From assembly GCA_019637755.1 (NCBI GenBank), contig JAHBVC010000001.1:1020480-1084479 (forward strand): DNA of 64,000 nucleotides, in the 5' to 3' direction. Made by a program: the position numbers and the translations under genes. Within the stretch, counting starts at the first letter, position 1, and each line of letters opens with the position of its first letter. This DNA is from Anaerolineales bacterium (lineage in GTDB: Bacteria; Chloroflexota; Anaerolineae; Anaerolineales; UBA11579). Of this stretch, positions 1 to 10,618 are shown in pieces. Below the pieces are notes generated by a model. That model worked only from the letters and a program-made list of their open reading frames with translations. It made no database searches and was not told the origin of the DNA.

Positions 1-608
1 AGGCGATCCCCGTGCCATTGACCGCTGGCCTGCACGTTAGCAAAAGGCATCTCACTATGTACGCCTTGACGCGCCAGGTATTCGGCGTAGGTGTCATCTT
101 CATCGCCCCCTGGAGTGCGCAACCGGCCGGTGAGCAGCACGCCGTCACCATAATGCCACTGCTGGCCCAAGGCCACGCGTGCCAGGGCGCGCCCCCGCAC
201 GGCGTATAGCTGCCCGTCCAGCTCCAGCTGCTCCGCCTCGAACCACAGCTCGGTGTGGTTTTCACGCGCCACGGCCGGCTGGGTCAGATGGCCCCACACC
301 TGTAGCTGCCCCTCGGCATTGTTGTAAAAAGCCAGGTCGGCGGGGGTGAGCTGCGGCTGCGCCGCCTGGTAGCGCAGCGCGCCCAGTGTGAGCAGCAAGG
401 CGGCGAACAAGGCCAGGCGCGCCGCCGCGTGGGGCCAGCGCCACAGCGCGGCGAGTAAGGCCAGTAGGCACAGCGCGGCCAGCCACGGCCAGGCCGCGCC
501 GTGCGGCCAGCGATTGGCGGCCAGGATACCGAGGAGAAATGCCAGACTGGTCCACAAGAGCGGCAAGTGGACGAAGGCCGGCACACGTTTGCTGTCCGCG
601 CCCTGCAT
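1..608 (-). CDS. ComEC/Rec2-like competence protein, N-terminal part (truncated by window edge)
   Basis: The frame is open from an ATG at 608 to the window edge, about 202 residues. It starts with two to three hydrophobic segments (roughly residues 12-75). A soluble region follows that ends in the pattern Y-G-D-G-V-L-L-T-G-R-L, then Y-A-E-Y-L-A-R-Q-G. That pattern is typical of the DUF4131 domain at the N-terminus of ComEC, the membrane channel that takes up single-stranded DNA in transformation. The channel and metallo-beta-lactamase-like parts would lie beyond the edge. The start is supported by a TATAAT box seven bases upstream. Family membership comes from motif recognition only. Confidence 0.72.
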   Translation of the reverse strand, partial: MQGADSKRVPAFVHLPLLWTSLAFLLGILAANRWPHGAAWPWLAALCLLALLAALWRWPHAAARLALFAALLLTLGALRYQAAQPQLTPADLAFYNNAEGQLQVWGHLTQPAVARENHTELWFEAEQLELDGQLYAVRGRALARVALGQQWHYGDGVLLTGRLRTPGGDEDDTYAEYLARQGVHSEMPFANVQASGQWHGDR

Positions 609-615
609 GGCGGGC

Positions 616-621
616 ATTATA
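616..621 (-). promoter_or_regulatory. -10 box of the comEC-like gene (leaderless type)
   Basis: The minus strand reads TATAAT, seven bases, then the ATG at 608. Transcription would begin at or next to the start codon. No good -35 and no Shine-Dalgarno sequence is seen. Confidence 0.55.
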
Positions 622-641
622 AATGGGGGCGATGCGGAAAC

Positions 642-672
642 AAAAATGCCGCCAGGATCTGGCGGCATTTTG
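642..672 (-). terminator. Intrinsic terminator of the rRNA operon
   Basis: A 10-bp stem (644-653 with 661-670) and a 7-base loop, flanked by A-rich and T-rich runs on the two sides. It lies just after the 3' end of 5S rRNA on the minus strand. It sits about 20 bases before the comEC -10 box. Confidence 0.8.
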
Positions 673-689
673 AGTTAAAAGAAAAGTCT

Positions 690-806
690 CTTGGCAATGA
701 CCTACTCTCCCAGGGGGCTGCCCCCCAAGTACCATCGGCGCTAGCGAGCTTAACTGCCGGGTTCGAGATGGGACCGGGTGTACCCTCGCTGCATAAATCA
801 CCAAGA
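690..806 (-). rRNA. rrf: 5S ribosomal RNA
   Basis: About 117 bases with the usual 5S core. The two ends are complementary (CTTGGTGATTT at the 5' side, CATTGCCAAG at the 3' side) and form helix I. It lies downstream of 23S on the same strand, as in a standard operon. Ends are accurate to a few bases. Confidence 0.9.
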
Positions 807-826
807 GACTATTTCACAAGTCTGGT

Positions 827-882
827 AACTGAATAATGACCCTGGGTTGCTGCACGGAAAATCTTCGAGTTCTCCACATTAC

Positions 883-883
<1 letters not shown>
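827..883 (-). other. 3' half of the pre-23S processing stem
   Basis: Two blocks, 827-843 and 855-883, are reverse complements of 3943-3959 and 3857-3885 on the other side of 23S. The first block pairs over 17 bases with one G-U. The second pairs over 29 bases with about three mismatches. Together they bring the 23S ends together in the precursor, the usual substrate of RNase III. Confidence 0.75.
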
Positions 884-3853
<2,970 letters not shown>

Positions 3854-3856
3854 TAT

Positions 3857-3959
3857 GGTAATGCGGAGAAATCGAAAATTTTCCGCAACAAGGAAATATC
3901 AAACTCACGTTTGATAAGACCCTTGTTACATTTTTTGCTATTAGGATCATTATTCAGTT
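3857..3959 (-). other. 5' half of the pre-23S processing stem
   Basis: Blocks 3857-3885 and 3943-3959 pair with 855-883 and 827-843. The outer block contains TCATTATTCAG on the plus strand. That closely matches TCACTATTCAG in the 16S processing stem at 6275-6285. Confidence 0.72.
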
Positions 3960-4130
3960 GGTAAAGTGCACACGAGCATCGCTGCCCGCCTTGGGACTTG
4001 CCCTACGGTTGCTACGCCGCAAAACGCTCCCGTTATGCTCCGGCATCAATAGCCGGCCTGGGGCCCCAGAGGAGCGCCAGGCTGGATATTCATACACGTT
4101 TACTTGTTAATCTCGGGCACCTTAGACAGA

Positions 4131-4155
4131 AGGGCCCGGCGCAACGCCGGGCCCT
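4131..4155 (-). other. Strong hairpin within the rRNA spacer
   Basis: A perfect 11-bp GC-rich inverted repeat (4131-4141 with 4145-4155) around a 3-base loop. It lies between tRNA-Ala and 23S. The transcript continues with TTCTGTCT rather than a clean U-run, so a processing or folding role is more likely than termination. Confidence 0.6.
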
Positions 4156-4298
4156 CGAAACCGAAGCCTCTTGCGTTACGACACGCTTGTTTTTTACGAA
4201 ACCACCAACTGTACAGTCAGAAGTCTTTCTCCGTTTCGTACTACTTCACTGCATTATACCGCACCGCCTTCACTTGTGAAGGCGACCACTCCAGAGAG

Positions 4299-4371
<73 letters not shown>

Positions 4372-4390
4372 GAGCCCCTGGCCGGTAGAG

Positions 4391-4464
4391 TGGGCCTGAG
4401 AGGATTCGAACCTCTGACCTCTGCGTTATCAGCACAGCGCTCTAACCAACTGAGCTACAGGCCC
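4391..4464 (-). tRNA. tRNA-Ile (anticodon GAT)
   Basis: 74 bases with acceptor stem GGGCCTG/CAGGCCC, anticodon loop containing GAT, and T arm GGTTCGAATCC. CCA is not encoded. It is the first of the two spacer tRNAs after 16S. Confidence 0.95.
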
Positions 4465-4504
4465 TTGCGTTGGCACGCAACGCAGCGCTGCGGTACCTTA
4501 ACCG

Positions 4505-4540
4505 CTGAATAGTGATAAGAAGGAGACAGTTTGCATTTTT
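4505..4540 (-). other. 3' half of the pre-16S processing stem
   Basis: 4505-4522 is an exact reverse complement of 6268-6285 (18 bp). Partial pairing continues through about 4540 with about 6249-6263. This lies between tRNA-Ile and the 16S 3' end. Confidence 0.75.
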
Positions 4541-4686
4541 TGCCGCACACTTGTGAGAAAGTGATTGGCAGTTTCGCCTCACCACCGCAGTGAGACTTGG
4601 CATCACTCAGTGAGTGTATGCCTGATGTGGAGAGTGGAGTGCTTCCTCTGCACCACGAGGATGCTGGAGGAGACTCAATGCTCCAG

Positions 4687-6195
<1,509 letters not shown>

Positions 6196-6248
6196 AAAGT
6201 GTGTCTTGCGACACACATAGTTACAAACTTATGCGGTTTGTCAAAAGA

Positions 6249-6285
6249 AAACGCAAGCTATCTTTTACTTCTTATCACTATTCAG
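6249..6285 (-). other. 5' half of the pre-16S processing stem
   Basis: 6268-6285 pairs exactly with 4505-4522, and 6249-6263 pairs partially with about 4526-4540. It sits in the leader, about 50 bases upstream of the 16S 5' end. Confidence 0.75.
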
Positions 6286-6317
6286 ATGTTAAGGTCCGGC
6301 GCATACACAGGGGCGGG

Positions 6318-6346
6318 ATTGTACCTGCACCTTTGTGGCCTGTCAA
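6318..6346 (-). promoter_or_regulatory. Proximal rRNA promoter
   Basis: The minus strand shows TTGACA (6346-6341), a 17-base spacer and TACAAT (6323-6318), a near-consensus sigma-70 promoter. Transcription would start about 115 bases before mature 16S. Confidence 0.82.
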
Positions 6347-6366
6347 GGCTGGCAGACAAGAAAAGT

Positions 6367-6391
6367 CCCGCTGCCGATCAAGGCAGTCGGG
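6367..6391 (-). terminator. Possible terminator before the proximal rRNA promoter
   Basis: The minus-strand RNA can form CCCG-A-CTGCC / GGCAG-CGGG around a 6-base loop, then ACTTTTCTT. It would stop read-through from the dnaX-ybaB-recR operon. It would also lie in the path of any transcript from the distal promoter. Confidence 0.4.
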
Positions 6392-6472
6392 GCCTCCGTC
6401 GCTTCTCAACTTGTTCAGTTGTTAGGGAATGCTGTACTCGCTACAGATATTCCGTTACCAAATGCAAGCGAG

Positions 6473-6500
6473 ATTATATGCAGAATTTCACAAATAGCAA
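6473..6500 (-). promoter_or_regulatory. Distal rRNA promoter (possible)
   Basis: Perfect TATAAT (6478-6473) with TTGCTA 16 bases upstream (6500-6495) on the minus strand, just after the recR stop. The -35 is only a partial match. Confidence 0.45.
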
Positions 6501-6520
6501 GCGATTCTGAATATTTTAAG

Positions 6521-7123
6521 CTACATGTTTTGCCGGCCCGCCAAGGCACGCAGCAGGGTGCTTTGATCGGCATACTCCAGGTCGCCGCCCATCGGCAGGC
6601 CGCGCGCCAAGCGCGTCACCTGCACACCCAATGGCACCACCTGCTGCTGCAGATACATAGCGGTGGCATCGCCCTCCATACTGGGGTTGGTAGCCAGGAT
6701 CAGTTCACGTACCGTGCCTTGCTGCAAACGTTGCAACAACTCAGCAATCTTAAGATCTTCGGGGCCAACGCCTTCGATCGGCGAGAGCGCACCACCGAGC
6801 ACATGGTACAGGCCGCGGTAGCCTTGCGTGCGTTCGATGGCGAGCACATCCAGCGGCTCTTCAACAACGCACAACAATTCTTGCTGGCGCTCCGGGTGGG
6901 CGCAGATCGGGCACAGCGCTTCGCCCGCGGTGGTGATGTTAAAACATTGCTGGCAGGTCGCCGTGCCGGCGCGCAGCCCGCCCAGCGCGCGCGAGATCTC
7001 TTCTGCCAAGCCGCCATCCCCTCGCAACAAAAAGAAAGTCAGGCGCGAGGCGGTTTTAGGCCCCACCCCAGGCAGGCGCGAGAATGCTTCGATGACGCGC
7101 TGGATCGGCTCGGGCAGTAACAC
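6521..7123 (-). CDS. recR: Recombination mediator RecR
   Basis: 200 residues, the usual RecR length. The protein helps load RecA at gaps together with RecF and RecO. The N-terminal helix-hairpin-helix reads L-P-G-V-G-P-K-T-A. A C4 zinc finger follows (C-Q-Q-C about 57-60, C-P-I-C about 71-74). Then comes a Toprim domain with V-V-E-E-P-L-D-V and the A-T-N-P-S-M-E-G-D-A-T segment. It is the last gene of dnaX-ybaB-recR, three bases after ybaB, a combination conserved across bacteria. The rRNA promoters lie directly downstream. Confidence 0.97.
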   Translation of the reverse strand: MLLPEPIQRVIEAFSRLPGVGPKTASRLTFFLLRGDGGLAEEISRALGGLRAGTATCQQCFNITTAGEALCPICAHPERQQELLCVVEEPLDVLAIERTQGYRGLYHVLGGALSPIEGVGPEDLKIAELLQRLQQGTVRELILATNPSMEGDATAMYLQQQVVPLGVQVTRLARGLPMGGDLEYADQSTLLRALAGRQNM

Positions 7124-7126
7124 GGC

Positions 7127-7438
7127 TTAGAGGCCAAACCCCTGCGAGAGCGGGCCTAGCCGGTCCTTCGCCATCTCGCGCGAAGCTTCCAACGCCTGGT
7201 TGGTAGCTTCCATCAGTAGCTTGCTGAGCTTCTGCGGATCGGCGGCCAGCTCAGGGGCGATCTCCAGGCTGGTGATACGTTGATCACCGGTGATGACCAC
7301 TTTGATGGCGCCGCCTTCCACTTCGGCGGTTACCGTCTGGCGGGCCAGCTCTTTCTGTGCCTTGGCCAAGTCACTCTGCAGTTGGCGCAGTTGTTTGAGC
7401 ATGCCACCCATGTCGCCAAGTCCGGGCAATTTATCCAT
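7127..7438 (-). CDS. YbaB/EbfC family nucleoid-associated protein
   Basis: 103 residues, typical for this family of small dimeric DNA-binding proteins. The N-terminus is a helix rich in Q, K and E (M-L-K-Q-L-R-Q-L-Q). The core T-V-T-A-E-V-E-G-G-A-I-K-V-V and the E-A-T-N-Q-A-L-E segment are family hallmarks. It sits between dnaX and recR, its normal place, which suggests a role linked to replication or repair. Confidence 0.95.
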   Translation of the reverse strand: MDKLPGLGDMGGMLKQLRQLQSDLAKAQKELARQTVTAEVEGGAIKVVITGDQRITSLEIAPELAADPQKLSKLLMEATNQALEASREMAKDRLGPLSQGFGL

Positions 7439-7474
7439 AGTTAAAAACTCCGTTCGTTTGTTTTGATATGGCCA

Positions 7475-9016
7475 CTAATCATCTGTGGCTTGATCACTTT
7501 GATCGACAATTTCGCCGCCCAGGCGCACCGCTGCGGCCACGATGCCAGCGCTATCCACACCCGCCGGCAGGTCTGACGCTTTGGCGCTGCTCACAAAGCA
7601 GGTCACCCTGTAAGCGCCGCCCAGCACTTGCTGCAACACAGTTTCCAGCATCTGCAGGTTTTCGGCTTTTTCCATTTTCTCTTTCAATACATCCGTGGCA
7701 AAGCCCAGCATCAATTCCTCGCCGCGCACTTGGCGCGCTTTAGAAGAGTTGAGTAGCGCCGCCAGGTTGGGGCTGTGCTGCCTGGCCACCTCTTTGATCT
7801 TGTTCCACTGGCTACCATCCAGGCCGGCCGCCGCGTGATCTGCAGCCGGCGCCGCAGGAGCCAGCGATGGTGCCGCGGGGCGCGCAGGCGCAGCCCGGCC
7901 GGGCGCAGCGGCCGCGCGCGCAACGGGGACGGCGGCGGCCGGCGCCTGCAGCGCTTCGACCAAGGCCATCTCTAACGGCAGGCCAGGTTGCCAGGCCTGG
8001 CGTACTTCAGCCGCAGCCTCGTTGAACAGGTGCAGGGTGCGCAACACGGCGCGGGTCTCCAACTGCTCGGCCTGGGTTTGCATGCGGCGCATCTCGTCTC
8101 CGGCAAATTCATGCCCCACGCTGGCGCCCATGCGCAGCAACAAGATGCCGCGCAGGGTATTCACGATCTGGCGCGCCAATTGACGGGCATCGCTGCCGCT
8201 ATCCAGCGCCGCGCCCAATTGCTCCAGCCCAGCGGCCGCATCGCCCGCCACGATGGCATCGATCACGGCCAATACCGCTTCGCTGGCCGAGGTGCCCAGC
8301 ACCTGTTGCGTCCAGGCCAACTGCAAGCGTTCGCCGGGCACCGCCAACTGATCCAGCAAGGAAATCGAATCGCGCAGGCTGCCAGTACCCTGGCGGGCGA
8401 TCAACTCCAGCGCTTCCCGCTCCGCATCCACACCCTCGTCATTGGCGATCTTTTCGAGTTGGGCTACCGTCTCGTCGAGCGGCAGGCGACGGAATTCATG
8501 CCGTTGGCAGCGCGAGAGCACCGTAGCCGGCACTTTGTGGGTCTCCGTGGTGGCCAGAATAAAGATGGCGTGCGGCGGCGGCTCCTCCAGCGTTTTTAGC
8601 AGCGCATTGAAAGCTGCAGTGGAGAGCATGTGCACTTCGTCAATGATATAGACTTTGTATTGGCCCTGGTTGGGCGAGAAATTGATCTTGTCGCGCAAGT
8701 CGCGCACGTCGTCCACGCTGGTGTTGGAGGCAGCATCAATTTCGATCAGATCCATAAAGCTGCCGGCTTGCATGGCCAGGCAGTGCTCACAAGTGCAATC
8801 CGGGCGCTCGGCGGCATTGGCGTTGGTGCAGTTAACTGCCTTGGCCAGCAGCCGTGCCACGCTGGTTTTGCCGGTGCCGCGCGGCCCGGAGAACAAGTAG
8901 GCATGCCCTACCCGGCCAGCCGCTACCGCGTTGCGCAGCGTGCTGACCACATGCTCCTGGCCTACGACATCAGACCAATGATTGGGGCGATATTTCCGAT
9001 ACAGAGATTGAGACAT
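7475..9016 (-). CDS. dnaX: DNA polymerase III subunit gamma/tau
   Basis: 513 residues. Clamp-loader ATPase of the replicative polymerase. Visible features are Walker A G-P-R-G-T-G-K-T (residues 44-51), zinc-binding cysteines at about 63, 74, 76 and 79, Walker B D-E-V-H (126-129) and the S-R-C sensor motif (168-170). An Ala/Pro-rich linker (about 365-400) precedes a C-terminal domain. I saw no A6-type slippery site, so a shorter gamma form by frameshifting is not indicated. First gene of dnaX-ybaB-recR. Confidence 0.97.
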   Translation of the reverse strand: MSQSLYRKYRPNHWSDVVGQEHVVSTLRNAVAAGRVGHAYLFSGPRGTGKTSVARLLAKAVNCTNANAAERPDCTCEHCLAMQAGSFMDLIEIDAASNTSVDDVRDLRDKINFSPNQGQYKVYIIDEVHMLSTAAFNALLKTLEEPPPHAIFILATTETHKVPATVLSRCQRHEFRRLPLDETVAQLEKIANDEGVDAEREALELIARQGTGSLRDSISLLDQLAVPGERLQLAWTQQVLGTSASEAVLAVIDAIVAGDAAAGLEQLGAALDSGSDARQLARQIVNTLRGILLLRMGASVGHEFAGDEMRRMQTQAEQLETRAVLRTLHLFNEAAAEVRQAWQPGLPLEMALVEALQAPAAAVPVARAAAAPGRAAPARPAAPSLAPAAPAADHAAAGLDGSQWNKIKEVARQHSPNLAALLNSSKARQVRGEELMLGFATDVLKEKMEKAENLQMLETVLQQVLGGAYRVTCFVSSAKASDLPAGVDSAGIVAAAVRLGGEIVDQSDQATDD

Positions 9017-9077
9017 GGGCCGTTGGGGAGCTTAGCAGCTCTCAACTAGTGTAACAGAGCGCATGCGCAGCTACAAC

Positions 9078-9527
9078 TCAGCCGCGCGCATCGCCGGGTT
9101 GGCAAATGGCCGCAGCCTCCCGCGCCGCGTCAATCAGGGCGCGAGTGAGCTGCACATGGCCCACGGTGAGGTTGTAGTCACGGATGCGTTGATTGAGTTG
9201 CGCCACCAAATCCCCAAACTGCTGCTGGGCCTGCTGCCACTGCACTGCCACAAACGCTGCGCTCATTCCCGCCTGCCCTGCCTGAGTGCGCCAGGCCAAG
9301 TTCTCTGCCAGGCGAGCGCGCCCGGCCGCCAGATCCTGCTCGATAGCTTGGCGCACCTCAATGAAGGCGGGAGCAAAGCCGTTCTCCTTCAGCAAGTGAT
9401 ATGCCAACTGCCAATCCGGCTCTACATACGGGTTATCTTCCAGGCGAAGCGGCTTGCCCGCCCCGCGCAGGTTGTCAAACGCCCCTGCGTCCATTGCCTT
9501 GCGAATGATCTCGTCGATATTAGGCAT
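9078..9527 (-). CDS. DUF1992 (DnaJC28-type conserved domain) protein
   Basis: 149 residues from the ATG at 9527, chosen because the protein there begins with the family pattern M-P-N-I-D-E-I-I-R-K-A. The motif F-D-N-L-R-G-A-G-K-P-L is diagnostic of the domain known from DnaJ homologue subfamily C member 28. No J domain is present, and the molecular function of the family is not established. An upstream in-frame codon at 9560 would add 11 residues with no family similarity. Confidence 0.85.
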   Translation of the reverse strand: MPNIDEIIRKAMDAGAFDNLRGAGKPLRLEDNPYVEPDWQLAYHLLKENGFAPAFIEVRQAIEQDLAAGRARLAENLAWRTQAGQAGMSAAFVAVQWQQAQQQFGDLVAQLNQRIRDYNLTVGHVQLTRALIDAAREAAAICQPGDARG

Positions 9528-9621
9528 AGATACACGGTGAGTAGTGATTAGTGATTCCATGAGTTTATCTCAGTCAACGACAAACCTCTTCACTGTTCAC
9601 TCTTTCACTGTTCATTCTTTC

Positions 9622-10098
9622 TTACGGCACCGTATAGGTCGCCTGCACAGTGCCGCTGGCATCCAGCAGGGTCAATTCTTCGCCACGTTCCCACACGGCC
9701 ACTTGGCGATCCCAGAACAACTCGGCAGCCGTGTTTTCGCCCGTACGCGTGTACACGGATACTTGCCCGCCGGGGTGCAGCACCAACGCAGGGAAGCGAA
9801 ATTCAATGCCGCTGCTGTCGCGCAGCCGCCAGCCCGCCAGCGCCAATTGCTCCGCGCCGCTATGCTCCAAGGTCACGCGCTCATTCTGCAGGTCACCGGC
9901 GGCTACTACCGCAGCAATGCGCAACGGGCTGCTGTTGCCGCCGCCTGCCGCGCTACTGAGGATCGTCAGCTCCGGCGGGTCGCGGAATACGAAGAACGTC
10001 CACAGCGACATGACGATCAGTGCGCTGACAACCGAAACGATGACATTGAGCACCAGATAGCGCATCAAGCGCCGGTCGCTAAGAATTTCGCGCAACAT
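9622..10098 (-). CDS. Membrane-anchored lamin-tail-domain protein
   Basis: 158 residues. An N-terminal membrane helix (about 13-30) is followed by a single Ig-like domain with lamin-tail features: E-R-V-T-L-E-H-S-G near the start, A-G-W-R-L-R-D-S-S-G, then the L-H-P-G-G-Q-V-S-V-Y-T motif. Bacterial lamin-tail domains are usually extracellular and found on surface proteins. The start at 10098 is preferred over an upstream extension because a TATTAT box lies six bases before it and because the longer frame would overlap the divergent gene. Confidence 0.72.
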   Translation of the reverse strand: MLREILSDRRLMRYLVLNVIVSVVSALIVMSLWTFFVFRDPPELTILSSAAGGGNSSPLRIAAVVAAGDLQNERVTLEHSGAEQLALAGWRLRDSSGIEFRFPALVLHPGGQVSVYTRTGENTAAELFWDRQVAVWERGEELTLLDASGTVQATYTVP

Positions 10099-10104
10099 GT
10101 GGCG

Positions 10105-10110
10105 ATAATA
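10105..10110 (-). promoter_or_regulatory. -10 box of the lamin-tail gene (leaderless type)
   Basis: TATTAT on the minus strand, then six bases, then ATG at 10098. Confidence 0.5.
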
Positions 10111-10170
10111 GCAGAAACATCGCCGCATAGCTGCACGGCATCGCAGCACAATCCACTTGGCGCCAAATGG

Positions 10171-10176
10171 TAGACT
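10171..10176 (+). promoter_or_regulatory. -10 box of the 10184 gene (leaderless type)
   Basis: TAGACT, then seven bases, then ATG at 10184. This favours that start over the in-frame codon at 10157. Confidence 0.45.
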
Positions 10177-10183
10177 CTGCCGG

Positions 10184-10618
10184 ATGGACTCTGCAGCCCC
10201 TGCGCACCCGGCTTCCGTTCGCCCGGCGGCGATTACCTTTACCGGCCGCCTGGTCTGCCTGCAAAGCATCGGCCTGATCGTGCTGGCCCTGCTGGCCGCG
10301 CCTGAGCCGCCGATCGCCAACCATGAATGGCGCGAGGTCTGGCGCGCCGGGCTGTACATCACCCTGGCGTTCCTCAGCGCCTGGTCCGGCTTGGGGCTGC
10401 TGCGTTTGCGCCCCTCGGCCTGGAACCTGGCCATGCTAGTGCAAGGCACGGCATTGCTGCACGCCCTGGCGCTCTACCGCGCCGCTGAACGCCCGTTTTA
10501 CATCTATATTCAAATGCTATTGGCCGTGATCATCGTGGTCAATCTCAACCAGGCCAGCCTGCGCGCCAGCTTTCCCACCGAACTGATCGAAGCCACACCC
10601 GCTGAAGAGGCGCGATGA
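10184..10618 (+). CDS. Small integral membrane protein of unknown function
   Basis: 144 residues with about four hydrophobic segments, including one around L-V-C-L-Q-S-I-G-L-I-V-L-A and one around F-Y-I-Y-I-Q-M-L-L-A. I recognise no family. Its stop overlaps the next start in an ATGA arrangement, so it is translated in concert with the Vps62-like protein and may be its membrane partner. It is divergent from the lamin-tail gene. Confidence 0.7.
   Translation: MDSAAPAHPASVRPAAITFTGRLVCLQSIGLIVLALLAAPEPPIANHEWREVWRAGLYITLAFLSAWSGLGLLRLRPSAWNLAMLVQGTALLHALALYRAAERPFYIYIQMLLAVIIVVNLNQASLRASFPTELIEATPAEEAR

Larger units (their letters stand above)
3854..4298 (-). other. 16S-23S internal spacer, tRNA-Ala to 23S part
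   Basis: 445 bases without a gene. From the 23S side it holds the 5' half of the 23S processing stem (3857-3959), a GC-rich stretch with small hairpins (about 3990-4080) and the perfect hairpin at 4131-4155. Open frames here show no protein-like composition. Confidence 0.7.
6196..6520 (-). other. rRNA operon leader and promoter region
   Basis: 325 bases without a gene between recR and 16S. It holds a distal promoter (6473-6500), a terminator-like hairpin (6367-6391), a proximal strong promoter (6318-6346) and the 5' half of the 16S processing stem (6249-6285). Confidence 0.75.

Noticed and set aside
7475-9016. Programmed frameshift in dnaX giving a gamma form
   Set aside because: The longest A-run I saw in a suitable place is five bases and no stimulating structure was obvious.
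9622-10449. 275-codon version of the lamin-tail gene
   Set aside because: The extra 117 residues look non-coding, overlap the divergent membrane-protein gene, and a -10 box sits just before the internal ATG at 10098.
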